From Mactra quadrangularis (Eukaryota; Mollusca; Bivalvia; Venerida; Mactridae), in assembly GCA_025267735.1 (NCBI GenBank), contig CM046299.1:23458232-23522231 (forward strand): a stretch of DNA of 64,000 nt, read 5' to 3'. A model generated the notes under the pieces. The model saw only the letters and a list, made by a program, of their open reading frames with translations, had not been told where the DNA came from and did no database searches. Shown here piece after piece: positions 25,881-38,542 of this stretch. Every line of letters starts with the position of its first letter. The stretch's first letter is position 1. A program made the position numbers and the translations under genes.

Positions 25881-26190
25881 TGTTTTTTGGGGTTTAACGC
25901 CGTTGCACACATTATATAAGTTATATCACGGCGGTCAGTCAACCGGCTCACTACTCCAGGAAAGGCTAAATCTCTAGATTTAGCTTTTAACCAACTACTA
26001 AGCGCATACTTTCGTCAGGGACTGACAACTGCGCTACATTATTAAAAATAATTGGTAGTAGGGAGAATGGCCGTAGAAATAATTTCATAACCAAGCTCCA
26101 CGAGAGTATGCCCCGCTCGAAAATGAAACCTACGACCCCTCAATCAGTAGACTTGCGAGCTACCAACTTAGCTAATCGGGCGGCTGTACC
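25881..26190 (-). mobile_element. tRNA-derived SINE, family B, nested in the TTAA transposon
   Basis: On the minus strand the head reads GCCCGATTAGCTAAGTTGG (A box). A damaged B box, the family B body (AAGTATGCGCTTAGTAGTTGG and the AAATC-GAGATTTAGC stem) and the GGCGTTAAACCCC tail follow. The direct repeat CGATTGCT flanks it at 25,873-25,880 and 26,191-26,198. It belongs with the copies at 30,252 and 38,238. Confidence 0.85.
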
Positions 26191-27756
26191 CGATTGCTCG
26201 CCGTTTGTATTGACAGATTTAAATCACTTCAGTTGCATCAAAGATTTTAACTCAAACCCAAAACAGCAAATATCATTGTCAATTATGAATATTTTTCAAG
26301 TGTGTGATGAAACGATCATTATCAACACTGCATTTGAACTAGGTTCATGTAGTCATTGCAGGACCTCAGAAAGTATGTTCATTAATCGTAACATACTGAA
26401 ATACTACCGTTATATCTAGCCCGAAAAAAGCGTGCAACACAGATGTCAAAATTTGCGATAAGTTGTGTCTTTAATGAGGTAAACCAAAGTATGTGCCGCA
26501 TATTTTAAGCTTTGACATTTATCATAATTACGTTTTTTTTTACCGGAACACCGTTTAATATGCAAATTAGCAACTGTCGTAATTTTCCGATGACGTACGA
26601 GTCTTATCGGCCATTTCCGTGAAATGGCCTCTGAAAGGAAAATTGGGTTATTTCATCCGTCGTCATCTGTGTGATGGATGGTAATCGCTGAATTTTTAAT
26701 TCATAGTTAGTAATTTTAATGACCAAAGATCACTATTATGCAACTTTTTTGCTTTATTTGATATCATGATGGTTCTTATTTCTCGTCACTTTTATGACTT
26801 TAAGCCTAAACAAACACAAAGACATAAAATCACGGAATTAACTATACTAACATCAGCCAAACAATAAATACTAAGTTCATATTAGTTAATAATACTTTTT
26901 ATGTTAACTGTACTAATAAAAGTGTATAAATCGACTAAACCTTTGACTGTTTACCTTACTATTCTAGCAATAATAATATTTTTGATGCACGACTCACGTA
27001 ATCATTGACGATGACACCATTAAAAAGCATATATTGACTGATTTCTTCGATCAATTTTATTAGTAATGTTTAGGTCCATCAGTTTCTAGGTAAAGACAAT
27101 ATTTATACTGTTATTAGAACTCTTTAATGTGATATCATCGTATGGTTATGATATTTTCTATCTAAGTTTTATGTTATCACGTGAAGGAAGTATATAAACG
27201 ATTTACTTGACAAATCAAACGAACACATGGTTAAAAATACAATGACATATAGCTTAGAGCATTCAGGTTGTGTGATATATTTCTGTCTTTGTTGTATGTC
27301 ATATTTATTCGAGTAACTACTACCTTTTACAGTAGGATAGTAACATGATGGACACCGGTGATAGAACTGTAACACGTTTCTATACAAAATGTAGCTGTCA
27401 GGCATAATGCGTATGGTTATAAGTACTGTCAAACGGTTAGATCTAATACTTTAAGAAGCAGTGACCATTTTAAATGACCCCTGTGATAGAATCGGGACTG
27501 TGTAACGGTCGTTAGGGGGCATATATCAACACAAAGACGGAATCAAATTCTCAAAATATTTCAACTTGTTGATACTTCGATATAATTAACTGTGACTTCG
27601 ACAATAAAATCAACATGATGATTCTGATTGTTATGAAGCACGCTGACGAAGTCAATGATAATGTTGCTTGGAACCCAGTGTCGCAATAAAGATAAATTAC
27701 TGTTCTGTATTGGACTGGTAAAAGACCGTTGTGTTATTGTATATGCTTAAATTATG

Positions 27757-27758
27757 TG

Positions 27759-27802
<44 letters not shown>

Positions 27803-27826
27803 TGTGTGTGTGTGTGTGTGTGTGTG
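27757..27826. repeat. (GTGC)n followed by (GT)n microsatellite
   Basis: About twelve TGCG units pass into a TG run. The aligned positions of U1 (about 22,205) and U3 (about 34,095) hold only short TATGTATGTG text, so the expansion is specific to U2. Confidence 0.97.
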
Positions 27827-28656
27827 CTAATCAACATATGCCCGATTAACACAATAAGTAGAACAAATTTTGGTAAAAGGTTAATGTCCAGAAAAGCTGG
27901 TTACGCGAGCCGCACGCCTTACTTTTCTGTATAAAAATGTGTGTTTAAACGGTAAAAAATCGAAAAAAACTACTTGCCATCATAACGAATACAAAATGTT
28001 GCTCATACTTTTTATCCAAGCTTTTTTCTATCATTATCTTGTGTGAAGTCACGCAAACGAACATCAAGTTTTATTTAAATAATCTAATCAATACAATATG
28101 CTGAACATGATAATATCATACTGAAAAGAAATATTTTAAAACTACGAATGAATGTTTTTGGTTTTTACATCACATCAGTATCCATTTACTTAAGGCGTAA
28201 TTATTTCTACCTAGTAGTTTTATATCTTTTTTGTTCAGTTCTAATAAGTTAAAGATAACATTTGATATGAAGTTACGTGATTTTTGTCATTATATCATTA
28301 TTAATATTTATTGATGTAACATCTTGTTTTTCTTCCTCAACTCATGAACAATACTAGTGTATTATAATTATTTGCTACGACAATTCTAATAGATACTTAA
28401 ATGGTGTAAATTTTGTCGCATCACATAAGCTTTGTTTGATAAAAAAACCTCGTTTATTATTAAAAATGTTTCTTTAAAACTCATGTAATCATTTTAAAAG
28501 AAAGTGGATTATATTACCATTTTAAGTTTCTAACCAATATTAAGAATTGGCATAGAATTAAGATTTAAATCAAATCAATATATATTAGACTTAGTCTTAC
28601 TCAATCTCTTGACATCACTATCATGTTTATCAACGATTACATGTTCACTAAAGCTA

Positions 28657-28996
28657 CAGTCCCATAAACATAAAAATAGCCGTGAGGGCACCGTACGGGC
28701 GCCGTGCGATCAAGCTCCGCAAGGACTCGTACGAACTCTTTCGTACCCATACGTACTGTTACGTTTTTACCAGGGTCTGTGAGATAAGCCCAGGATACAC
28801 GTATCAGTTTAAAGTCAAATCGTGAACACAATCGTGGCCGAGTATGAATTAAACTTGCATATCTTCCAGCTACGGCTCCGTATGGGTGTGTTGTTTTGTG
28901 CCATGTGCGTACGGTCACCTTAGCACGCAAGGCTTCCCACGGCCTACGGCTGTCTGCACGTACGGGTCCGCAACAAGCCACGATTTTATGGGACTG
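28657..28996. mobile_element. 340-bp non-autonomous element with CAGTCCCATAAA ends (hAT-like)
   Basis: Perfect 12-bp terminal inverted repeats CAGTCCCATAAA lie at 28,657-28,668 and 28,985-28,996. The interior is markedly richer in GC than the flanks, with many CGTACG-type motifs. The aligned sites in U1 (about 23,000) and U3 (about 36,630) read straight through without it, so both ends are confirmed by empty sites. The flanks suggest a degraded 7-8-base duplication (TAAAGCTA / AGGCATTA), and CAG-starting ends fit hAT, but the superfamily is inferred. A 121-codon minus-strand frame across it is an artefact. Confidence 0.75.
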
Positions 28997-30251
28997 AGGC
29001 ATTAGGCATTATATTAGAAGTTTGCATTAATCTTACTTCATTCTGTACAATCATTGCACGACTCGATGCAATTTTTCTTAGTATATACTGCCAGCATTGA
29101 CATATTTACTAAGACCTAGGATTTCAATCTGCATAAATCTGACATACAATCGTAGCTCTTAATGTCACTTGAAAGTTGACATAAGCGTGCTCACCATGAT
29201 TAATAGATTCAATAATCGCTTCAGGCAATGATAAGACATAAAGTTTAACTTAGCTTTCTTCAGGGAATTAAACAACTGAATTCAGTTATTACTATTTATT
29301 TGCTGACTAGTATGTACTTCTAGATTTGTTATGGTTCAGAAAATCAGAAAATATGCCATTGATTTTAGATCATCTTGTACATTTATCACTTATTAGAGTA
29401 ATTAGGATGATAATTAGTAAATATGATGCATATTTTTGTTTAATCATTCAGATAGTGATCGAAGTTAGAACATTTAAGAGTAACACTGACTTGTAATATT
29501 TTACCCTTATTGGAACATTGCAACACTTCTGATTTTGTTTCCTGAGCACATAAAACTAATAAATATACATAAAACGGAGAACATAAAAGTGTTTATTATC
29601 TTTAAAGTGGAAATGGTGGCATATTTTGTTTACATTTATATATATATTTGGCGATAGTTGTGAGGTCTAATATAAAGTTTAAGCAGTTTCAATATCTCTA
29701 AACGGTGCTAGTTAAATAGGCAGAATCCCTCAACTTATTTTGCCGTTTGTATATATTTAATATTTTAGATTACTATTTATCAATCTAATGCTGTCAATTT
29801 TCGTTAATATCTAATATTTACAGAGTTGGCGTAATATTACCATATATTACTAAATTTATCGTTATAAAAATCAAGGATATTTATTTGTGTAGAGAACTCG
29901 TATGATTGCGTTACGTTAAATGCCTTATTTGCATACTTAAATTATTACTTTGTGCTATAAAGACTCTGAAATCATGGGTATAGATACATATTTTAATTTT
30001 CGTTTAAACTTTGCAATTGTGTTATTAACGAAAAGTAATTTTAGAAAGACGTATTTTTGAAGCATATAATACAAAATGCTCATAGATGACAGGGTTTCTT
30101 CACTCGAATTTATTACAATTCACAGATAAATATGACTGAAAAACTGTAGGGACCTAAGTGTAAGGTTCAAACAAAATAAGACATTTACTGAAGGACTATG
30201 ACCATTGGTATGTTTGTATTCTCGTTCTCATATAACGTCATGAAAACTCTA

Positions 30252-30561
30252 AGCCGCCCGGTTAGCTCAGTTGGTAGTACGCAAGTCTACTGATCGAGAG
30301 GTCGCGGGTTAGATTCCCAGTCGGGGCATACTTTTGTGGAACTTGGTCATGAAATTATTTTTACGGCCATTCTTCCTCCTACCAATGATTTTTAATTATG
30401 TAGGGCAGTTGTCAGTCACTGACGAAAGTATGCGCTTAGCATTTGGTAAACAGCTAAATCCAGAGATTTAGCCTTTCCAGGAGGAGTGAGAAGGTTGACT
30501 GACCGCGGTTATATGACCTATATTTGACAATGTTTTGCTACAGCGTTAAACCCAACAAAAA
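30252..30561 (+). mobile_element. tRNA-derived SINE, family B, in U2
   Basis: The A box is TAGCTCAGTTGG and the B box GGTTAGATTCC has one mismatch. The body carries GCATACTTTTGTGGAACTTG and AAATCCAGAGATTTAGCC, and the tail is GCGTTAAACCCAACAAAAAA. Perfect 12-base target duplications ATGAAAACTCTA lie at 30,240-30,251 and 30,562-30,573. It is orthologous to the copy in U3 because both share the same target site. Confidence 0.93.
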
Positions 30562-33500
30562 ATGAAAACTCTAGGAACATTAATGTTATACATAAAATAT
30601 CATTATTAAAATGAAGTAAAAACATTGTGACAAGGAAAAAGTCCAAGTCTAATACAAATGAAAGTGAATATAATGATTTGAATATAACAAATGTAATATT
30701 ATTTAAAAGCTTAAAATTGAATGTTGTAATTCTAGACAATTTATTGATACAAAATGTTTTGTATATTTATTTTATAGACTGTCTGCACGTTATGACGTCA
30801 TTGGGGTTCATATCAATGTTTGGATAAGTCTTTTTATTGCGATGTTTACGTGTATATAATGTGTATATTGATAATATGTTTATATTGCCAGAAGTATATA
30901 ACACTGTTTCTTTGCGTCTGTAATATACCTTCTTGACGAGTACTTTATTGTAAAAAATGCACCTCTTTAAGAACGCCCACTGTCGAACATTTAAAAGAGT
31001 TTCTTTATCATTGTAAACCAAATTAAGAGTGGGATCATACCGCTTGTTACGTTTTATTGCGTTATGCAGGTGTCTTCATTAGAGATAACTCTTAATTTAT
31101 ATCATTCATTTTATGATAGTAGACCATCGGTCAATTCATATACTTACATTGCCTAACAAACTGATATATTCTAGAAATAACTGTGATATAAAATAAATTC
31201 ATGTTGGTGCATAATACACACGTTTATAGACATTTTACCAAATAATATCAAAATTTCAAATGGTTATTCAATATTGCAAGCTGATACGACATAAATTATC
31301 AACAATTATTAACTAGTCATATAACAAAATTGATGAACTTTTTTCTGACCTTTTCAGTTCGAGATTGTTTACAAGAATGTTTTTTTATTATACAGTTAGA
31401 TAGAGATTGAAATGTTCACCAATTGATTAGTCAATGCAACATTACATTCTACTTACATGTAGATGCTCTAGTTTGCTGTGACCCATTGTGTATTGTTTCT
31501 GCATTAATTTCATTCACCATTTTTGTGAGATTCATTCTCAGATAGAACTAAAACAATTTTGTCTAGTGCATAAACATTTTTAATAACATCATTTATTTTT
31601 TTGATTAACTATAGCTTGCAATATTCATATATCAACTTAAGTTACAAAAAAGCTTTGCTAAATGTACAACATGGTATTCCTAGAACTGATAAACGATATG
31701 CAACCGCGGTAACAAACATGAGCAAACTTACGTAAACTGAATATCATCCATGTTGCCGTATTGCTGAACTAAATTTTTTCCAAACTAAAATGTTTAAACT
31801 TTGTGTAAAAAATGTACATTCGTCAATACTTATTACATTTTTGGCAGTCTAGCCAAATACAACATGGTTTTAATTTAATTTTGGTATTTGCTTTATAATC
31901 CAATGGTCCCCCAACAAAGGGACTTCTAACTGAAGTTCTTGAATAGTTTGTTTGAATAATCAACTTGTGGTATGTCTTGATATGCAGCGAAGTTTTTCCA
32001 CGAAAATAATCAAATTGTTTCAGCACTGTTTTGTTTTTTATTGTCTTTGTTGTTAGTTTTATAAGTTTCACTATTCTCACGTTCTACATCTCTTCAAGAA
32101 ACTCTGTCAATATGGAACGTAAAGTGTTGAATTCTATTTTTTAATTTTCAGCTATCGTTGAATGTTTTTTTTCTGTACAAACTTTGTAGTTATAATCGAT
32201 CGCGTGATTGATTCTGCTTTTGGAAGACACGCATATGTCAATTATTTATACATTACATTTCAATTAGAAAATTGCTAATGCATCAGCACCTAATTATTAG
32301 AATACAGTTTGTTTATTGATTGTGAATTATTTTACCATACTGTATAAGTACATGAATATATTTTTGTTTCTTTGTTCAGTATTAACAATAGTTTTGTGCG
32401 TGATGTGCTTTAAGTGACTTTTAAAAGTATTTTTTATCTCATAGAAAATATGTTTTAATAGATTTAATTGTTAGTTTTGTTGACACAATATATGCAATAG
32501 TTGTAAATGATGTCCAAATAAGTAATACATATTTTCAATTGGATAACAAATATATTTAGTTGATTACAAATTTATGCTATCGATTCTGAAACGTAACGTT
32601 GCAAAAAATGTAATGTCATCTAATGCAATGTATTTTGATATTGAGAGTATTTTGATATTGAGAGCTCTTAGGTTTAATTTGGTGTCACAAAAGTTGCAGA
32701 AATCAATGTTCATGAAAGTTGATGAGTGCGAACATGTGCAGAACTATAAAACAAAAGATGTATTGCTGATATTAACCTATGGTAATGTGACCAATGTACC
32801 TCTTAAAAGTTTTTCATCGACTGTTATATCTGGGAAAATTTTGTGAAAACGTCTTACAAAACATTTACTAAATGAAGATCTCTTTTTCACGATCTCTTCC
32901 CATTTGTAGAAAACGTTTGGCGGCATGTATATCTGTGTTGCAGCTCGATAAAAATGCAGTCCTGTTATTCAATTTGTCCCATATATATAGATATGCGTAC
33001 AGAAAAACTGCTTACTGTAAAATGAAATATGTATTTCTGCATTTGTGTGTACGTTTTGCTAATTGAGTTTCTTGTTGTTTCTTGGAAGTAAATAATAGTA
33101 TTACATTTTAATGATTAAAGCCATACTTTACGTTGATATCATTTATATCAGTTCTGATATAAAGATCATTTGGATGTTTCATCGACAACAGATGGTGGAC
33201 TATATTGACTTTTTGGAAATATATAATGATATGTACGAGTTAGTAATTATGAAAACGAAATGTTATATATCATCGTTAACCACATGTTACAAAAATATAA
33301 TTGTGTGTACAAATCTATATTATATTCTTGTACGAGATAAAAAGCCTGACAACATTGGCGTAATAGAGTTCAGCCTCATTATAAAACATGACATCAAAAA
33401 GTGGTAGTTGACCACAAAGAAAGACGTTCATATATAATATGTAATATGACGATTGAACTAGGACGATACGTTTTACTACTCAATTGTTCCTATGATCGCA

Positions 33501-35032
33501 GAAAACATAATTGCATTTGATACAAGAATACATAAACAAAATGAAGACACATGTCTGGCTAGTAAATGTTTTATTGTTATTGCAATATATACAATTTTGA
33601 AAACTAATCAAATACAAGATATACTGTTTTATAAATATTTCTTAGTAAGACGATACTATTTAAGTTGAACTAGTTGTATCAATTTACCGTAAGGCCTTAA
33701 CGAACTTAATAAATATATATTATAACTGTGGGATCAAATTCAGTTGATACTGTTAAACGTTTAGTTCTAGAGATTGAATACATATAAGGAGCAGTGACCA
33801 GGTTTAATAACATTCGCGATAGGATAGGGACTGTGTAACGGTCGATGAGTGGCGTGGTATTTATCAACACAAAGACGGAATAAAATTCTCAGAATATTTT
33901 ATACTTGTTAATACTTCACTATTAATGACTGTGACTTTGACATAACATTAACACGTTGACTCTGATTGTTTTGAAGCATGCTGACATGTTCAATGATAAT
34001 GTTGCTTGGAACCCAGTGTGTAGCAATAATGGTAAATCACTGTTCTATATTGGAATGTTAAGGACCGTTTATATAGTATATAATGCTTAAGTTTTATGTA
34101 TGTGGTAAGTAATCATATGCCTCATTAACACAGTTGGTAGAGCGAATTTTTATAAAAGTTATGTGTTCAGAAAAGTTGGTTACGCAAGCCGAACGAATTC
34201 CATTTCTCTGTTAAATGTGTAATAAACGGTATGAAATCGAAAAAAAACTACTTGTTAACATAATGAATACAAAATGTCGCACATGCTTTATTCCAAGCTT
34301 ATTTTCTACCATTATTTTGTATGAAATTATGCAAACGAATATCAAGTTTTATTTAAATAGTATAATCAAGAGAATATAGTGAATATGATAATATTATACT
34401 AAAAAGACATAAAAATGAATATTATTTTTTACACCACACCAGTATTAATTTACATAAGACGTAATTACTTCTACCTAGTGGTTGTATATTTTAATATTAT
34501 TGTTTTTGTTTGGTGCTGAAAGGTCAAACATAACTTTTAATATCAAGTATCGTGACTTTTGTCATCATATTATTTTTAAGATGTATTGATGTAATATCTT
34601 ATTTTTCTTTCATGCTTTACGATGAAATGCTGTGTTATACGATGAAAATAAACGATGAAAATATCGGTTTATATTTTCACTACGGTGAAAATATAAAAAA
34701 TGACGGACTACTTTTTTCAAGGGAGACAGACAAGCTAGAGCTTTTTCAAACATCATATAAGCGAGTTCAATGGTGACAAATGCATTAGTTGATGCTAAAG
34801 CAGGAGATGATATAAACAAATCCAACATATCCTGTTGCTAACTAATTTTTAAAACGAAAGTCTACAAATTTAGTCGACACAGCTCAGTCCAGATTACACG
34901 GCAATCACGCGACTGCATAATGGAGATTTTTTGTACATAATTGGGGTCAAATGCGAGAGTTTCGCGCTTTTAATGAATAGTCTGATACAGGTTTTCATGA
35001 GAAAATTCATTACAAATCTTAGAATAACTTAC

Positions 35033-35155
35033 GTCACCATTCAAATCCAGCGAGGAAAAACTCAAACATGTCTGAACGTTGACTGTATCAAAGCTGCATC
35101 GTGTGCATTGCCATTGGATTCCATTCGTTGATTCATTTGACGAATATCCAGTCAT
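35033..35155 (-). CDS. Possible short first exon on the minus strand
   Basis: From the ATG at 35,155 a 41-codon frame runs to a consensus donor GAC|GTAAGT (minus strand, 35,032/35,033) and ends in phase 0. The peptide has a WQCTRC motif and a third Cys ten residues later. The reading frame also continues past the donor for another 20 codons. It lies within the U3-only insertion, so if real it would belong to the inserted element. I do not recognise it, and no second exon was found. Confidence 0.2.
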
Positions 35156-35795
35156 TATACGGTAAATACAAAGGTTGGCTAGTATAAATTAAAGCCAATC
35201 TGTGCATAAATTAGATATAATGAACTGGCTAAAAATCATCGGCTTTCTTGAGTCTTCGCCATTTTGACAAATCAATGAAACATCCCTTCAGCGCGTAGAT
35301 CTAGATTCTATGTGTTTCCTTACATTATCCTTATATCCATATCATAATTGTGAAACATGTACTTTCCAGTCGCTTGATAATATCGTTTAAATCCTTCCGT
35401 TTAACCGCGTAATATGACATCACAATAAAAACTGTATTGATTTAAAATTCGCGTAGACCAACTCAGACGTAAACACATTTACCTTGACATTGACTGTTCA
35501 TGCAGTACACATTTGTCTCCTTCCGCGTGAGGAAACTGTTACACGATTTTCGAGTTTAAAATTGTTTTCCCTCATACTTCTTTAATGTAACAAACATGGA
35601 TTAATTAAATTTGGATGGGTAGTGTCTTAAGAAATGAACGATTATATTACAATAAATTATGCACACTGGAACTACTTATTTTCGCTCTATCACATTAATA
35701 ATGAGTCATACGGTCTGTCCATGAACTGGCACAGGTAGATCTAGATAGCTAGTCTTGCATCATTTTTCAGGTGAACAGCATGAAAGAAACAGAAA

Positions 35796-35945
35796 ATTCG
35801 CCGATTTCGGTGTAAGATCGATTTAGATTTCACCTTGTGAGCTCAGAAAATGACATTTTCACTCGTGGCTACGCCACTCGTGAAAATATGTTTTCTAAGC
35901 TCACTCGGTGAAATATAAATCGATCTTACACCAAAATTGGCGAAT
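35796..35945. repeat. Near-perfect 150-bp foldback
   Basis: The left arm starts ATTCGCCGATTTCGGTGTAA and the right arm ends CTTACACCAAAATTGGCGAAT. The arms pair over about 70 bases with few mismatches, around a 3-base loop (GTGGC-TAC-GCCAC at about 35,868). It could form a long hairpin and is typical of foldback MITEs. Similar TGAAAATATA text occurs in the small hairpin at 34,670. Confidence 0.85.
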
Positions 35946-36354
35946 ATCCTCTATTTCCTCCAACCTTCCACAATACCATTGCAAAAAAAATATTTTCTAC
36001 GACAATCAAACAAATGTTGTCGCATCACGTTGTTTTTTTTTAAAAAACAACTCGTTCATTGTTATAATTGTTTCATGTTTCTTTAAATATTCATATTTTC
36101 ATTTATAAAAAGTGGAATAAATTGCCAATTACAATCATCAATTTTAGCCATTTGCTGAATTTAGATTAAGATCAAATCAATTTATATCAGACTAAGTCTT
36201 ACTAAATCTCTTGCCATAACTATCATGTTTATCAACGGTTTCCTCTTCACTCAAAAGAACCTAGTTCATTGTTACAATTGTATCATGTTTCTTTGAATGT
36301 TCATATTTTCATTTATAATGAAATTGGAATATATTGCCTTTTTAGCCTCTCATC

Positions 36355-36397
<43 letters not shown>

Positions 36398-36538
36398 TTT
36401 ATTTGGCATGGTGTACACATAGCATAATTACATTAACATATATCACAGCATATTGTAATTAACCATGATAAGCACACCAACACCAGGGATAGCACAAAAA
36501 AGGGCAAGCCCTTATTTCCATTGTGGTCCTTATCAACA
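36355..36538 (-). mobile_element. 3' end of a non-LTR retrotransposon with a (TTA)n tail
   Basis: On the minus strand the text runs from GGACCACAATGGAAATAAGG through CTATCCCTGGTGTTGGTGTG and GTGTACACCATGCCAAATAA into a (TTA)n repeat (seen as (AAT)n at 36,355-36,398). A short translated end (WTTMEIR...CYPWCWC) followed by an AATAAA-like element and a 3-base repeat tail is typical of heavily 5'-truncated LINE copies in invertebrates. Superfamily not assigned. It interrupts the second half of a local duplication in U3. Confidence 0.6.
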
Positions 36539-38237
36539 TTTATAATTGGTATAGAACTTAGATTAAGATGATATCAATATATATCAGACTTAGTCTTACT
36601 CACAACGTTTATCAACGTCTACATGTTCCTTAAGGCATTATATTAGAAGTTTGCATCAATCTCTGAACAATCACTGCACGATTCGGTGCAAATTTTCTTC
36701 GTATATATTGATAGCACTGACATATTCACTAAGAACTAGGATTTCAAAATGTCTAAGAATGCAAAAATCTGACATACAATTGTAGCTCTTAATGTCACTT
36801 GAAAGTTGACATAAGCGTGCTCACCATGATTAATGGATTCAATAATCGCTTCAGGCAATAATAAGACATAACGTTTAACCTAATTTTCTTCAGGGAATTA
36901 AAGCAACTATGTTCAGCAAAAATCCTTATTTTGGTGACTGAAATTAACTTCTAGAATTGCCAGGGTTATTAGAAATCTTGAAATATGCTCTAAAGAGCAT
37001 TTAGTTTTATAATATCCATTGATTTTAGTTCATCTTGTACAATTATCACTTATAAGGGTAATTAGGATTATTATTAGTGAATGTAATGCACATTTTTTTA
37101 ATCATTCAGATAGTTATTGGATCGAGGTTAGAACATTTAAGAGTTACACTAACTTGTGATATTTTACCCTTAAATTGGAACATTGCAACACTTCTTATTT
37201 TGTTTCCTGAGCACATTAACCTAATGAATATACATAAAACGGAGACCATACAATTTTCTATTATCTTTAAAGCGGAAACGTTGACATATTATATTCACAT
37301 TTTAAGATATTTGTGGCGATAGTTGTGCAGTATATGTGGTCTACTACTATTTTTTTTAAGAATATTTAAGAGTATCTTTGACTTGTGGGATTTGTTTGCA
37401 TTTAGTTTGAACATTGCAATACTTTTAATTGCGTTTCCTTTACACATAAAACTAATGAATATTCATAAAACTAAGAACATAAAATTGTGTATTATCTTTA
37501 ACATGGAAATGGTGCATATTTTGTTTACGTTTCCTTTACACATAAAACTTTAAATTTTCATACTTCTGGGAACATTAAATTGTATATTATCTTAAACGTG
37601 GAAATGTTGACTTAAAAGTTTTCACATTTTTAGATATTTGTTGTGATAGTTGTGAGGTATACTATAAAGTTTTAAGACGTTTCAATATCTCTGAACGGTG
37701 CTTATTAAAAAGGCAGAATCCCTCAACTTATTTTGCAGTTTGTATATATTTCATATTACTATTTATCAATATAATGCTATCAATTTTCGTTTGTATCTAA
37801 TATTTACAGAGTTGGCGTAATATTACCATATATTACTAAATTTATCGTTATAAAAATCAAGGATAATAATTTGTGTAGAGAACTCGTATGATTGCGTTGC
37901 GTTAAATGCCTTATTTGCATACTTAAATTATTACTTTGTGCTATAAAGACTCTGAAATCATGGGTATAGATACATATTTTAATTTTCGTTTAAAGTTTGT
38001 AATTGTGTTATTAACGAAAAGTAATTTTAGAAAGACGTATTTGTGAAGCATATAATGCAAAATGCTTATAGATGACAGGGTTTCTTTACTCGAATTTATT
38101 ACAATTCAAAGATAGATGTGACTGATAAAATGTAGGGACGTGAGTGTAAGGTTCACACAAAATAAGGCATTTACTGAAGGACTACGACCATTGGTATGTT
38201 TGTATTATCGTTCTTATATAACGTCATGAAAACTCTA

Positions 38238-38542
38238 AGCCGCACGGTTAGCTCAGTTGGTAGTACGCAAGTCTACTGATCGAGAGGTCGCGGGTTAGAT
38301 TCCCGGTCGGGGCATACTTTCGTGGAGCTTGGTCATGAAATTATTTTTACGGCCATTCTCCCTTCTACCAATGATTTTTAATTATGTAGGGCAGTTGTCA
38401 GTCACTGACGAAAGTATGCGCTTAGTAGTTGGTTAACATCTAAATCCAGAGATTTAGCCTTTCCAGAAGAAGTGAGTAGGTTAAATGACCGCCGTTATAT
38501 GACCTATACATTGTGTTGCTACGGCGTTAAACCCAGCAAAAA
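38238..38542 (+). mobile_element. tRNA-derived SINE, family B, in U3
   Basis: It is nearly identical to the copy at 30,252 and flanked by the same target duplication, ATGAAAACTCTA at 38,226-38,237 and a copy with one change at 38,543-38,554. It was therefore copied with the unit and did not insert independently. Confidence 0.93.

Larger units (their letters stand above)
25083..26474 (+). mobile_element. TTAA-flanked DNA transposon carrying a decayed gene and a nested SINE
   Basis: The target duplication TTAA is at 25,083-25,086 and 26,471-26,474. The terminal inverted repeat AGACACAACTT is perfect over 11 bp (25,087-25,097 and 26,460-26,470). The element of 1,384 bp occupies part of the U2-only insertion and is absent at the aligned place in U1. 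It contains the pseudogene at 25,365-25,827 and a SINE inserted later on the other strand at 25,881-26,190. TTAA duplications are known for piggyBac and Kolobok elements; no transposase core of either is recognised. It is unrelated in its ends to the element at 1,193. Confidence 0.75.
24650..33745 (+). repeat. Tandem unit U2
   Basis: The unit opens with a short match to the U1 start, is interrupted at about 24,860-26,780 by a 1.9-kb insertion that includes a TTAA transposon, then runs in parallel with U1 and, from 27,425, with U3. The match to U3 is strong throughout 29,000-33,745 (36,640-41,790). It ends at TATAACTGTGGGATCAAATT, the point where U3 begins. Frames of 85-98 codons at 31,823-33,407 are broken by indels in U3 and are not supported as genes. 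Confidence 0.85.
34612..35950. mobile_element. U3-specific 1.3-kb insertion, probably transposon-derived
   Basis: U1 reads CATCTTGGTTTTTTCCTCCA without interruption at 22,718. U3 has 1.3 kb between TATCTTATTTTTCTTTC and TATTTCCTCCAACCTTCC. The insert contains a small hairpin (34,670-34,695, TATATTTTCAC and its complement), a possible minus-strand exon (35,033-35,155) and the 150-bp foldback at its right end. No long terminal repeats or simple terminal inverted repeats are evident, so the class is open. Confidence 0.5.

Noticed and set aside
27731..27934. Frame with repeated RACV residues
   Set aside because: It is the (GTGC)n microsatellite read as codons.
28637..29002. 121-codon minus-strand frame
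   Set aside because: It spans the whole 340-bp MITE, including both inverted ends, and is absent from the aligned U1 and U3 sites. It is a product of the element's high GC content.
30252..30330. Candidate functional tRNA genes in SINE heads
   Set aside because: A and B boxes are present, but the acceptor ends do not pair well, the B box is altered in family B, and each head is joined to a SINE body and tail.
32660..32720. LRFN...KLQKS text as a possible GAF RFN exon
   Set aside because: No splice acceptor precedes it, no TGYKT or CMPI follows, and the U3 copy diverges.
32574..33407. Frames of 64-98 codons in U2
   Set aside because: The U3 counterparts (40,617-41,232) carry indels that shift the frames. 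No domains or splice signals are evident.
36355..36398. (AAT)n tract as an independent microsatellite
   Set aside because: It is better explained as the 3' repeat tail of the adjoining minus-strand LINE fragment.
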